Counted from the first letter of the stretch, positions 8,901 to 17,639 are shown. The stretch is 64,000 nucleotides of DNA from Leguminivora glycinivorella (GCF_023078275.1 NC_062978.1:5842585-5906584); one strand, 5' to 3'. A program made the numbers and translations. Notes: a model not told the origin generated them from the sequence alone.

Positions 8901-11475
8901 TGCAAGGTCATCGAGCAGGTCAGTGTTGTACCCATATTAGTGCCGCCATCATGAATGAAAACGGAAGTTAAACAGCAAGGTGGATAGAATTGCCTTTATA
9001 AAGTACTAGCTTTTGCCCGCGGCTTCGATCGCGTTGAAAGAGACTCCATCCCTTCAACTATCTCCACTTAAAAAATCACGTCAATTCGTCACTCCGTTTT
9101 GCCGTGAAAGACGGACAAACAGACACACACACTTTCCCATTTATAATATTAGTATGGATGGATGGAGTATATGGTAAAAAATACATCAACAACAAAAGCT
9201 ACACTGTTTTTTTTTGTAAATAAAAATGACAATTCAAATTTGTTTTCAGGTGTTGATCGGCGACGAGTGCCTGATCCGTTTCTCCGGCGTGGAACTAGGC
9301 GCGGCGTGCACCGTGGTGATCCGCGGCGCCACGCAGCAGGTCATCGACGAGGCAGAGCGGTCCCTGCACGACGCGCTCTGCGTGCTCGCGGCCACCGTGC
9401 GCGAGCCCAAGGTCATCTACGGCGGCGGTGAGTGTCTGTGCACTGTAGCGTGTCCGCGGCGCACGCAGCAGGTCATCGACGAGGCAGAGCGGTCTCTGCA
9501 CGACGCGCTCTGCGTGCTCGCGGCCACCGTGCGCGAGCCCAAGGTCATCTACGGCGGCGGTGAGTGTCTGTGCACTGTAGCGTGTCCGCGGCGCATGCAG
9601 CAGGTCATCGACGAGGCAGAGCGGTCCCTGCACGACGCGCTCTGCGTGCTCGCGGCCACCGTGCGCGAGCCCAAGGTCATCTACGGCGGCGGTGAGTGTC
9701 TGTGCACTGTAGCGTGTCCGCGGCGCACGCAGCAGGTCATCGACGAGGCAGAGCGGTCCCTGCACGACGCGCTCTGCGTGCTCGCGGCCACCGTGCGCGA
9801 GCCCAAGGTCATCTACGGCGGCGGTGAGTGTCTGTGCACTGTAGCGTGTCCGCGACGCACGCAGCAGGTCATCGACGAGGCGGAGCAAAACAGAAGTTTA
9901 AGAAGCAACGGGTGTACAAAAAGGTCATAAAACAAGAGTCTGGTTTAAAGATTTTCTTTGGACAAGTGTTTTTTGACTCATGCTAATGGTTTTAATGGTA
10001 TTATTATATACTTTTGTCTTTTTTTGACACGATGCACACGTGTCACGCTCATTACTTACACCGGTTTTACTTTATACGCGGTCGCATTTCAGTTCGTGAG
10101 TATAGAACATTTTTATTACAAAATGTTATGAAATCCGTTAACTATTACAGGCGCCAGCGAGATGCTGATGGCCGAGGCCGTGTCCCGCGCCGCAGCGACG
10201 ACGCCGGGCAAGGAGGCAGCGGCTGCGGAGGCGTTCGCCGTGGCGCTGCGCCGCCTGCCCGCCGCCGTGGCCGACAACGCTGGCTACGATAGCGCGGACC
10301 TCATCGCGCGACTGCGCGCCCGACACGCGCAGGGCGACGCCACCGCCGGACTCGGTCAGTACTCGCACACACGCACGAACACGCATATGCACACGGACCA
10401 TATACACACATTGCTCACTTTCAACGATAGCGCGGACCTCATCGCACGCCCGACGCGCAGGATGCCGGACTGGGTTAGTACACACACGCACACTCACATG
10501 GACACATACACACATTGTTCACTACGCACCGCCGCCGTGGCCGACAACGCTGGTTATGACAGCGCTGACTTCATCGCGCGTCTACGCGCCCTACATGTGC
10601 AGGGTGACGCCATCGCCGGACTCGGTCAGTACTCACACACACCTAGTCTTACTGAAATAGCATATAGCTAAAGAATTTTGACGGCTTGGTCGTGGTGGAA
10701 GTGGCCTAGTAGTCAACTGAGATGGTTTGCTAAAGATGCCGGTTCGAATTTGGTTTGTAAACCCTCCAAAGAGGATAGAGTATTATAGAGTTACTGTCAA
10801 ATTAAAATATGTAACACAGTGCATTATACTGCCATCTTTCGACACAAGCTTAAAACTTTTGGACCTCAGTTTTGACAATTTGGCCCATATTCTAAGCTCG
10901 ATATGTGTTAAAATATCAAATATTAATATTAGCGCCATCTAGCCAACCGTCCTCCAAAGGTGTAACGCCATCACATCTCGGACACTGGCGATCAAATATA
11001 TGGAAAGTTTTAAGCTCGTGTAGGTGAACGCGTACCATGCTTGTATGAGTGAGATATGACAGGTTGACTGTTTGCGTTTTTGACAGGCGGTAAGGTTGAG
11101 GTAATCGAGAAGGGGTGGGCGGCGCTTAAAGTGGGGAGCGGAAGTGGCCATACTGTACTATGACGCCATCTAGGCCATCGTACCATTTTCTATATGGTCC
11201 TGAGATACGATTTTTCTTAGACTGTAGGTGTCTATACGGAGTTACATATGTCTTTGAAACCCTCAAAAATGAAAGAAAGGCTAACCGTCCCCCTCCCCGC
11301 AGACATGAACAACGGCGTGGTGGGCGACATGAAGCAGCTGGGCGTGACGGAGTCGTACGTGGTGAAGCGGCAGGTGCTGGTGTCGGCGGCCGAGGCGGCG
11401 GAGATGATCCTGCGCGTCGACAACATCCTCAAGGCCGCGCCGCGCCGCCGCGGCCCCGACCACCGCCCCTGCTAG
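577..11475 (+). CDS. CCT2: T-complex protein 1 subunit beta (CCT2), 3' seven exons
   Basis: Encodes the beta subunit of the cytosolic TRiC/CCT chaperonin, which folds actin, tubulin and other proteins using ATP. Seven exons can be joined with intact phases: 577-796, 6151-6289, 6790-6998, 8744-8918, 9250-9427, 10151-10354 and 11303-11475, giving about 432 codons of a family of about 535. The start codon and about 110 N-terminal residues lie upstream of the window. Diagnostic stretches are AAELLREAEKLVEQKLHPQT in the first exon, QPKRIENANILIANT, DEAERSLHDALCVLAATV, the equatorial-domain ADNAGYDSADL, and a C-terminus ending PDHRPC. Every junction has AG and GT. The exons are GC-rich and the introns AT-rich. 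Introns hold many transposon insertions and near-identical partial copies of exon 5, so transcript structure around 9.4-10.6 kb is the one uncertain point. Confidence 0.96.
887..1090 (+). mobile_element. LINE 3' end fragment, copy 1
   Basis: Encodes the C-terminal LINE tail (LWNELSPAVFPDRYDLQIFK, then KRAYTHL) and the common 3' sequence cttaccatcaggcgacctgt ending in an A-run. It is part of the reverse-transcriptase protein end of a CR1/Jockey-like non-LTR element, 5' truncated. Nearly identical to the copy at 1433-1655. Confidence 0.75.
1433..1655 (+). mobile_element. LINE 3' end fragment, copy 2
   Basis: Same tail as at 887-1090 with a few more 5' codons (NFLPRTAKLWNELSPAVFPD). It ends cctcctatcccag plus A-run. 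Two copies inside one hAT-like element suggest an internal duplication or a second insertion into the same site. Confidence 0.75.
1743..1832 (+). repeat. LINE/SINE 3' tail
   Basis: ggttgactggtggagaatgc ... aataaagtttaaataaataa. Related tails are at 31327-31400 and near 37076. Short 5'-truncated retroposon end; family not assigned. Confidence 0.5.
2057..3148. repeat. gggttccgtacctc repeat (family 1), interrupted
   Basis: Begins agggttccgtacctcaaaa and ends with cggaaccc ... ggccggttttt. A related uninterrupted copy is at 32949-33345. Between the two halves lies a family 2 element (2462-2921); the flanking text ...aagtcggacttaaaagaaaa / aactcaaatt is continuous in the other copy, which therefore shows the empty site. 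Confidence 0.75.
2462..2921 (+). repeat. ccggccaagagcg repeat (family 2), copy 1
   Basis: Starts ccggccaagagcgtgtcggg and ends ttgactacggaaccctaa with a short gacggacggacagacagaca microsatellite before the end. It lacks about 73 bp present in the other two copies (22771-23312, 57945-58486). Inserted in an A-run. Confidence 0.8.
3250..4296 (+). mobile_element. LINE A: reverse transcriptase fragment, frameshifted
   Basis: 5'-truncated non-LTR retrotransposon. The first segment (to about 3640) has RT motifs QQGDPLGPLIFSL, the catalytic-type WYLDDGTLGG and GLEVNSNKCEF. The frame then shifts near 3610-3650 and continues to 4296 through LLGSPIF and GGIGIRRVRD (thumb and connector) up to SLRVAVA. 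At 4297 the gene is interrupted by a DNA transposon and resumes at 5181. Together with the downstream endonuclease domain it resembles LINEs with a restriction-like endonuclease (R2/R4/CRE type of organisation). It is a dead copy. Whether it is the same subfamily as LINE B (37.65-46.8 kb) is likely from shared motifs but untested. Confidence 0.85.
4297..5180. mobile_element. TIR element inserted in LINE A
   Basis: Ends cacagtataa and ttatactgtg are exact inverses (10 bp). The flank ccgttgc is repeated on both sides (4290-4296 and 5181-5187; gccgttgc if the outer base is counted), a 7-8-bp target duplication. Removing it and one flank copy rejoins the LINE frame (RVAVA to LRLGCDVC). No transposase is seen; superfamily uncertain, hAT-like by TSD length. 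Similar end words (ccacagtataataaagagt) recur at 20.73 and 60.65 kb. Confidence 0.8.
5181..5945 (+). mobile_element. LINE A: zinc-knuckle and restriction-like endonuclease end
   Basis: Resumes the frame of 3250-4296. It reads LRLGCDVCQPHQC, then a C-x1-C-x8-H-x4-C knuckle (CICGS...GHHALSC), then RRCAGRFPRHHALNDIIRRAL. Next comes the restriction-like endonuclease core RPDGLTLVPW ... LLWDATC and the C-terminal QRLSIAVQRGNAASVMGTF, ending TGA/TAA at about 5794. The order CCHC then PD...D is that of the endonuclease domain of early-branching LINEs. A T-rich 3' region and a (TA)n run at about 5900-5925 follow. Confidence 0.85.
6151..6289 (+). CDS. CCT2: CCT2 exon
   Basis: Acceptor ctgttacag precedes 6151 and donor gtaaga starts at 6290. 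It reads HFTKLAVDAVLRLKGSGN through DEGFLLNKN, matching the CCT-beta family segment. Length 139 bp, entering in phase 2 and leaving in phase 0. Confidence 0.95.
6290..6789. other. CCT2 intron without recognised element
   Basis: AT-rich intron. I see no gene, TIR pair or tandem repeat in it. Confidence 0.6.
6790..6998 (+). CDS. CCT2: CCT2 exon
   Basis: Acceptor atcaaaag ends at 6789 and donor gtaaaa starts at 6999. It reads VGVHQPKRIENANILIAN through HKCNVFINR, part of the apical domain. Length 209 bp, leaving a split arginine codon completed by the next exon. Confidence 0.96.
7204..7487. mobile_element. Foldback MITE in CCT2 intron
   Basis: Two arms of about 100 bp are inverse of each other: gggcattttcagaatttggg ... 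cgtcacaaaactgacagtg ... gaaaatgccc. The word atct flanks both sides (possible 4-bp target duplication). The centre is about 80 bp of AT-rich DNA. No coding capacity. Confidence 0.8.
7495..8475 (+). mobile_element. LINE 3' fragment (Jockey/CR1-like) in CCT2 intron
   Basis: An open frame of 147 codons (7511-7954) encodes the C-terminal part of a LINE polyprotein: IFVLQKRAIRSIYNLGTRES, ILTVASQYIYDSIIYV, NTRNKNKLA and FYNKLPDTAL. It is followed by an untranslated region with gcccgccgagtttcttgccg and a tail of repeated cattttcattt units. The same 3' region occurs on the - strand at 17640-17860. The 5' part, including the RT core, is missing. The start of the open frame is not a real start codon context. 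Confidence 0.8.
8744..8918 (+). CDS. CCT2: CCT2 exon
   Basis: Acceptor cttcaacag ends at 8743 and donor gtcagt starts at 8919. It reads QLIYNYPEQLFADAGVMAIE through LGHCKVIEQ, apical domain. The intron before it contains a foldback MITE and a LINE 3' fragment. Confidence 0.96.
9004..9160. repeat. Retroposon 3' tail (ttttgcccgcggcttcg)
   Basis: actagcttttgcccgcggct ... gacggacaaacagacacac ... tttataatattagtatgga, a widespread lepidopteran repeat end. It lies in the intron just before CCT2 exon 5. Confidence 0.6.
9250..9427 (+). CDS. CCT2: CCT2 exon 5 (followed by tandem partial copies)
   Basis: Acceptor tgttttcag ends at 9249 and the first donor gtgagtg starts at 9428. It reads VLIGDECLIRFSGVELGAAC through EPKVIYGGG. 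Splicing from this first donor to 10151 restores the family sequence GGGASEMLMA exactly, so this donor gives the standard protein. Three further identical donors follow in the tandem copies. Confidence 0.95.
9428..9887 (+). repeat. Tandem 132-bp copies of CCT2 exon 5 3' half plus donor
   Basis: The word acgcagcagg recurs at 9331, 9463, 9595, 9727 and 9859, an exact 132-bp period. Each full unit contains the last 97 bp of exon 5, the donor gtgagtg and 28 bp of intron (gtgagtgtctgtgcactgta...). Only about one substitution per unit is visible. Because 132 is 44 codons, the reading frame stays open through all copies. The last copy breaks off after gaggcggagc. This is either a recent local tandem duplication or an assembly or replication-slippage artefact. 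Confidence 0.93.
10151..10354 (+). CDS. CCT2: CCT2 exon 6
   Basis: Acceptor actattacag ends at 10150 and donor gtcagt starts at 10355. It reads ASEMLMAEAVSRAAATTPGK through GDATAGL, equatorial domain with the nucleotide-contacting ADNAGYDSADL region. It is strongly GC-rich. Confidence 0.95.
10425..10635 (+). pseudogene. Two diverged partial copies of CCT2 exon 6 end
   Basis: A scrambled short copy (about 10425-10480, gatagcgcggacctcatcgc then gccggactgg) is followed by a longer copy at about 10528-10635. The longer copy can be read as AAVADNAGYDSADFIARL and ends in the same donor gtcagtactc. It differs from the true exon by about twelve codon changes, eight synonymous by my count. No AG acceptor is seen close upstream, so it is unlikely to be an exon. 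Confidence 0.8.
10690..10765 (+). repeat. tRNA-like SINE head
   Basis: gtggcctagtagtc (box A-like) and, about 30 bp on, gccggttcgaattt (box B-like). No acceptor-stem pairing, so not a tRNA gene; a SINE remnant in the last CCT2 intron. Confidence 0.45.
11303..11475 (+). CDS. CCT2: CCT2 terminal exon
   Basis: Acceptor ccctccccgcag ends at 11302. It reads DMNNGVVGDMKQLGVTES through RVDNILKAAPRRRGPDHRPC and stops with TAG at 11473-11475. This completes the equatorial domain and the usual CCT-beta C-terminus. Confidence 0.96.
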
Positions 11476-11632
11476 GCGCACGCACATCATCTAAGCGTCA
11501 CTTACACGGTTCATAATACTTCTGCATGAGATCATCATCCTCCTTGCGTTATCTCGGCATTCGCCACGGCTCATGGGAGTCCAGGCTCGCTTTTACAACT
11601 AAGATAAAGATAATAAATAAATAATAAATAAA
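11476..11632 (+). other. CCT2: CCT2 3' untranslated region (probable)
   Basis: AT-rich sequence after the stop codon, with overlapping aataaa words around 11607-11630 that could serve as polyadenylation signal. The boundary with the downstream LINE-type repeat near 11632 is approximate. Confidence 0.5.
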
Positions 11633-12110
11633 ACGGTGGCAAACAAGCATACGGTCCGCCTGATGGAAAGCGGTCACCGTAACCTATGAACGCATGCAAC
11701 GCAAACAGTGTCACATGCGCGTTGCCACCCCATTAGAAACTTGTACATTCCCTTTTGCTGTGTTAAGTACACAGCAAAAAGGAGTGTACAACAAGTTCCA
11801 AGGAGGGTTCGGGTTGCCGACGACTCTAAAGGACAGTATACGGAACAAGTTAGTTCCGTAAGTCCTCCCATCATCAGCACCGCACCCTCGTTGAGCTCTG
11901 GCAGCCTTACTCACCGGCAGGAACACAACACTATGAGTAGGGTCTAGTGCTATTTGGCTGCGGTCTTCTGTAAGGCGGAGGTACTACCCCAGTTGGGCTC
12001 TGCTCTAGATTCGAGCGAGACGATATCCGCTGTGCTGTGCCCTACCACACAAAGCGGAATATCATTTGCTATGCCCTACCTCCAAAAAAAGTTCAACATA
12101 AAATTTGCTT
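11632..12110. repeat. Retroposon 3' region (gtggcaaacaagcatacggt)
   Basis: gtggcaaacaagcatacggt, ccgcctgatggaaagcggt, attagaaacttgtac, cctcgttgagctctgg. Related copies are at 33785-34100 and 59580-59725. Probably the untranslated 3' end of a LINE; no protein domain is visible. Confidence 0.65.
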
Positions 12111-13140
12111 TTTCTCAAGTAAAAGTGTGCTTATGTCTCTGTCTGTCACTGCGATTTACAATAAGGATGAAATTTGCTAGTATCAGTGTACGAATTACCT
12201 AGTAGAGCGACTATGCGGCACCTGTTGCTTGAGAAAAACATTATCAAAATGGAACTAAACTATTTACATACAAATTTGTAACCATATCGTTTCAGCCAAA
12301 AATGTAACAGATACCTATTAGAAAGTGACGAAACTGCCAACATTGATGACAACGACAACCATTTTGATCGCAAAGTAATCCGAAAACAGTTTTTTATGAA
12401 CCGTCTAAGTTAGCTTTAGACTTTTAGTATTATCTGAAACTCATAATAAACGGTTTCAGTCATTTGATTCTTTATCCTAAAGTTATCTTAATACAGTATA
12501 ACGTACCTAAGAAGGATAATATTCAATCAAACGATTAAAACCGTTTACTAAGAGTTCCCCAGGTAATCATCCTGTATGGGTAAACTGGTGTGAAGTGAGC
12601 AATATTACTACATCCTTTAAAACTGTTGTTTATCTAAAATTTTTACAAATACTGAATTTGAAAGAAATTAGAAGGTGAATCTTGTTGTCCCTTTAAAAAA
12701 TCAAGTAATTATCTGTGGTACCTAATGCACAAAATGGGACATCAAAATTATGCTAAACCTGATTGCTTGTAGCAATGTTGAGCTGAACAGAACTGAGAAT
12801 GCCCGAAGAGAACAGTTTCTCATCTCTTATTGCTTACTTGACACCAGTATTTTCCGATTTACTAAGCTTTACCGATTGAAGTGGTACAGAGCATTTTAAT
12901 TCGTTTATAATATTCGGGTGCTTGCGTTGACCGTGAAGAAATGGATGATACGCAATATGAACAATGTATGGATGTGGATTTTTAATATATATCTATGTCC
13001 GTACCTTATTTTACACTTAATAAGCTTGGTTATTGCTGCCAGTATTCACAGTTCACTGTTTTATTTCACGATTAATGAATTACAGGTCGTTTCACGCTCG
13101 CTGATGCTCGCAGCTGGCTCGAATGGAATGAACGAAACTT
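12111..13140. other. No gene recognised
   Basis: AT-rich sequence. A loose inverted repeat around cggttttaatc / gattaaaaccg (about 12370-12560) is the only structure I noticed; open frames are short and unremarkable. Confidence 0.5.
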
Positions 13141-13146
13141 ATTGTG

Positions 13147-13340
13147 TGAGTGACATATTGGTATACAGTCGTAACTGTGTGCGTAGCCGAATGCACAAAC
13201 GCTCAGGATAATATCTCTTTCGTAGCTATCTATCTCTATCGCTCGCTCGCTTGCGTATTGGCGCGACAGAGCCAGACTACATTATTTCTGCGGCGTTTTG
13301 CGTTTTGCAGAAATGCCATTCGGCTACGGGGCCTGACTAG
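13147..13340 (-). repeat. cgtagccgaatg repeat, copy 1
   Basis: Inverse of the repeat at 20256-20415: gtgcgtagccgaatgcacaaacg ... gccagactacattt ... tgccattcggctacggggcc. Inverted ends (ggccccgtagccgaatgg versus gtgcgtagccgaatgcac) suggest a MITE. Confidence 0.65.
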
Positions 13341-13487
13341 AGTCACCATGGACTTTCGATTGATCCACGGAACATGGCGGATCGTTTTCCCAAATATATA
13401 TTATTTATTTTTTTGCATTCTGCTGTTTAATGTATAAGTTTGATAGGATATTATGCAGTTAATAACCTACCCTAAGGGTGCAGTTGA

Positions 13488-13615
13488 TGAAGAATTCCTT
13501 CGGAGATGCTTTAACCAATTTTACGGACATCATTCGGCAGTTCGTGGTCCCGGCCGCCATCATGCTTTGTACTGCTGCTCCAGCTTTCCTAGCTACATTA
13601 TCAAAGTGCCCTGGT
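13488..13615 (+). other. Possible isolated exon, unrecognised product
   Basis: A GC-richer stretch between ccctaagggtgcag and gtagcaaa is open and reads MKNSFGDALTNFTDIIRQF, then VVPAAIMLCTAAPAFLATL, a plausible membrane-spanning segment. Both splice-like borders are present. I do not recognise the family and see no neighbouring exon, so this could be chance or a gene relic. Confidence 0.25.
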
Positions 13616-13840
13616 AGCAAAAGCAATTACCTCAAGTGTCAGACTAAATTTAGAGTTACTGGAATTTTGATTTTATTCTAATTAATCAAATTTCAAATTT
13701 GATTGACGTAATCGGCCGGGAGTCGGCCGGCCGACACCCCATGATTCTATTGGTTATCCAGTCACACACATACATATTTTCATTCACTCATTCATTCCAT
13801 TCGTGCGAGCTTAGGTCTATTGTCACATCATGCATGCAAT

Positions 13841-14090
13841 ATTTATCACTTATCCACGTGGATAAGACATCTCATTCCACTGACATACTTGCTAAAGCGT
13901 GACGGATGCTTTATCCACGTGGATAAGTGATAAAATTGGCATCATGATACGCCGGCAGCCCGATATTATGCTTCCAATTTTATCACTTATCTACGTGGAT
14001 AAAGCATCCGTCTCGTTCTGGCAAGTATGTCAGTGTGAGAGTGACAGATGTCTTATACACGTGGATAAGTGATAAAATTGGAAGCATAAT
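13841..14090. repeat. Cluster of four 16-18-bp CACGTG palindromes
   Basis: cttatccacgtggataag at 13849-13866, ttatccacgtggataa at 13911-13926, and near versions at about 13986 and 14052. They sit in alternating orientation with shared flanks (tgataaaattggaagcat, gacatacttgc). The block looks like an inverted duplication of a small palindromic element. Confidence 0.7.
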
Positions 14091-14639
14091 AGCCGGCTGT
14101 ACTGATGTTATGTCCCAGTTAACCTAAAGTCGTGAGATTAAATTGTGCGACTCGTATCTTTATTTTTGTGTCGTTTTTGGTCACAGATTATATTTTACTA
14201 AATCCTCATAGCTATGCTAGCAGAATTATTCTTAAGACTTTAAAACAAGTTGCACTAACGTTATTGTTTTAATTTTGTGGCCACAGATGCCTTGATTTGA
14301 TGATGTATGAATAAATATTTAATACTATGTGATGTGTTATTTTATTTTTATCTTCACATGACCGACTCCTTTGATGTAAAATAGATACAAACACTTATAG
14401 TTAGAAGACAAAAAAAAACAGTGCGTGGAATCCCTCCGCGCGGAAGAAGTGAAACTACAACATAAACAACTCCAACACAACATAAAACAAACAACATAAC
14501 CTCAAAAATATTTTGTCAAGTGACCATCACGTTTTTGCTTTTAGTTACGTCTATCTTTTTACTGTTTTAAATATTTTATTTACATTGCTATTTGCTCAAA
14601 TTATTGAAAAAAAACAAATAAACTCATTTTGCACTCGAT

Positions 14640-14900
14640 CTAAATATAAAACACACATTGCAATTCATTTCTGTTCTGTCACTGAGTGAATAAGTGAATG
14701 AATGGAATGAGTGAGTCGTTGAGCGTAACGACACTGACAGAATGTTACGCGCTGAGTGAGCGGCATTTCACGCAAAGTAAATTCAAACTGACCTGGGCAG
14801 CCTGTCACGCGACGTCTTTTTCCATACAGTCAGTTGAAACGCTAGATGTGGGGGGACCCTGAGTGTTACGCGCTGTCAGTTGGAAGTCTCATTAGAAGTT
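14640..14900. repeat. gttacgcgctgagtgag repeat
   Basis: gtgaatgaatggaatgagtg ... gaatgttacgcgctgagtga ... ctgtcagttggaagtct ... gaagtttcat. Related inverted copies: 27840-27930 and 48765-49050. Non-coding. Confidence 0.6.
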
Positions 14901-15013
14901 TCATTTCAAAAAAATGTTCACATCACACTTTTGAAAAGGGGATTTTTCTTCCGTGCTAAGACACTTTTTTTTAGCTAAGAGGTCAGAAATAATAATTTTC
15001 ATCATAGGATGAT

Positions 15014-15660
15014 GTGAAAAGTAAGTGGCACATGGTAGCTAATACACTAATACATTTTCACCGTGAGCTAAAATACTTGAATCCCTCACTACGCTCAGGG
15101 TTTAATTATAGAATTAACGAAGTACGGACTAAACTTTGTGCAGGACTTGATACTTGGTCAATAAATGATCTCAGTGTTTCTCAAGCTACAAGTTCTTTAC
15201 AAGTTTGTCAATTCTAATAGACAGTTGGAAAGAGACTTCCGCTTGTAGTTACAAAATGGGCCTGAACATCTGACTGATATGATAGGGACGGCCTATATTT
15301 TATCGTTAGGCAGATGCAAAGGCATTATGGTCGCGCGATAAGCCTGAACGGGAAGCCCGTCCCTATCGCACTATTTGTAAGTGCGATAGGGACGGCCCTA
15401 TGTTTTATCATCTATCGCACGACCATGATTGCCCTACAGGACTTGATACTTTCAATATACGTTCTCAGTGTTCTCACATTCTCATACGTTCTTTTAGTAG
15501 ACAGTTTAAAAAGAAGTTACAAGCCTGAACATCTGAGTGATATGATATACTATATCGTTAGGCAGAGCAAATCATTTCGGACCAGGGAAAAGCCTGAACG
15601 GGAAGCCCGTCGACAAGTGGTGAATCGCTCACGCTCCTTGGCGAATGATACGTAACTCTA
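15014..15660 (+). repeat. Mosaic with a duplicated block and hairpin
   Basis: The block aggacttgatact ... agacagtt ... gcctgaacatctga ... gatatgata occurs twice (about 15140-15290 and 15438-15550), diverged. Between the copies lies a hairpin (about 15320-15435) of the gtcgcgcgata / gtgcgatagggacggcc family seen complete at 49056-49179. A short open frame (15314-15655) crosses these units; I do not recognise its product. Confidence 0.5.
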
Positions 15661-15921
15661 TCGCTCTTCGATAGCAGAGCGCGAGCGATAAACAGTTACT
15701 TAAATATCGTTGGCCGTGTTTGTATCCTTGCGTATCGTTTAGCCTTGTACACACGCACTTGAAACGCATATTACGGGTAATTTCCTATGTGTCCCGCCAT
15801 TCCTAATTTGTTCTCATGTAGGTATGGCGGCGGTTATGTGGAGCGTAGACTAGACAAATGGACCCGGAGCACACGATTCCAAAAAAGTTGTAACATCATC
15901 ACGTTGGTACATCATATAAAA

Positions 15922-16422
15922 TCTTATACTTTTAAACGAGCAATTCTTGTATATTTATTTATTTATTTATATATATATTTATTTACACTGACAATCTCGG
16001 AAACCGCTCTAACGATTTCGCTGAAATTTGTTATGTGGGGGTTTTTGGGGGTGAAAAATCGGTCTAACTTATCCTTAGGTCCCGGAAAACGCGAATTTTC
16101 GAGTTTTCATGCGTTTTTCTTCGTGCGCCATCTCGTGTGTAGTAGTTGTACTGTTAAGACAGAAATCTTTCGGTCGATGTAAGTACTATTTATTGCAAAC
16201 ACTAGATGGCGAGTTGGCGACACAGGTCAAGGCTAAAATGAATAGAAAAATACACTATTTGAGTTTTTGTGGCGAAACGCGCGCCATCTCATGTGGAGTA
16301 GTTGTGTTGTTAAGGCTGAGAATTCTTTGGCTCGATGTAGGTACTATTCATTTTTGAACTAGATGGCGACACATGTCAAGGATACGAAACAGAACCGAGC
16401 GAAGCTCGGTCGCCCAGATATT
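15922..16422 (+). repeat. Interspersed repeat, copy 2 (tcttatac ... cgcccagatatt)
   Basis: Full-length relative of 33-467 without the SINE. Contains two diverged direct copies of a unit running gcgccatctcgtgtg ... ctagatggcg (about 16127-16210 and 16283-16375), then ccgagcgaagctcgg and cgcccagata. Confidence 0.75.
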
Positions 16423-17639
16423 GTGTATGAAAACACGATATTGCACGAGTCCTCCATTTGCGTCTTATTCGTGCTCCCAATTCCCCTTGCATGTTAATTT
16501 GAATTAATCTTGTGATTTCCGGTACCAAATTAACCAAATTCTCAATTCAATTTACCTAATAATGAAGCTTCTAACATACAGTACCTAAACTATACTTAAG
16601 GCGGTAATTATGAATGGCATTCGAAACGTCGGTTGCATAGTTAATAACCCTCCATGAATTCAGTACCGACGTATAATTCATTAACTAAATCGCTGTGACA
16701 GTTGGCATTCCCGAGTTGACTGTAGGTAGGTACTTTACGTACATTATTTAGGTACCTAGTAATAGATAGGCTTGATTTTAATATGAGTAGAGTAACGTGC
16801 CGTACACCTAATACTACCATGCCATATGAGCTACGATGCCACAGACAGACTTACACACAAACCGACAGGCAGACATACTTGTCAAACTTTTAACACCCCA
16901 TAGTTTTTGCGTCGGGGGTTAAAACGAGTTAGGCATTTTTAAAACGTTTTTATGTGACTGTGTGAGAAGCGTCCTTAAGATTCATATACTGTCATCATTT
17001 TGAACAAATAGACTGATTTTTATGGGTTACGAATTATACACTACCATCCACAAAATAGTGTCCCGGATATCATGAGATTCACAAGCATCTCAAACATCTG
17101 CCTTATTCGAATCATGCTTCTAAGATATAGTTAAGATGTTACTGCGATATGCTAATATGTCAGTGTCAAAGTCATTTTCTTCAAGCAAAAACATTACCTA
17201 TTTTTAAAGTTCGTCTTATGCATATCATACGCATACGCCAAATATGAGATCATATTTGGCGTATAAAGTTCGAATCAGACCGATAGTAATTTGTGTTATT
17301 GTAGTTTTATCCAATAGACTATGTACCTCGTTGGGTTGGTGATTCTATTTGATCAGACCAAGTTTGCGGAGCAATACCGTACTGTATCTTCGTCTGGCGT
17401 TATTCCACAAATTCCCCCTACTTTCCTATAAAATTCCTAACGAACAAAATAGAATTCCCTTTCGAGAAATCTTCTACCTAAACCGGGGCTATAATGAAAT
17501 TTTCCTTTATTATTTGATTTACCTTCTACAGTTTTATATCCAATAGTCCGCTCTATAGAATTGGGGATTCTATTAAGAGGGTACAATTTTCGCATTTCAG
17601 TCGTAAAGGGTTGTTCCGGTGAGAGACGGTGGCGTTAAA
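16423..17639. other. Mostly no recognised feature
   Basis: Only a short repeat at about 16830-16925 (tacgatgccacagacagact ... tttgcgtcgggggttaaa, shared in part with 33640-33720) and a small palindrome catacgccaaatatg / catatttggcgtat at 17232-17265 are visible. Confidence 0.5.

Noticed and set aside
9226..9930. Single 234-codon open frame as an independent gene
   Set aside because: It is CCT2 exon 5 plus its tandem copies read without splicing. The exon borders and the family sequence show the true structure.
10162..10671. 169-codon open frame over exon 6 and beyond
   Set aside because: Only 10162-10354 is exon. The rest reads intron CA-rich DNA and degenerate exon copies.
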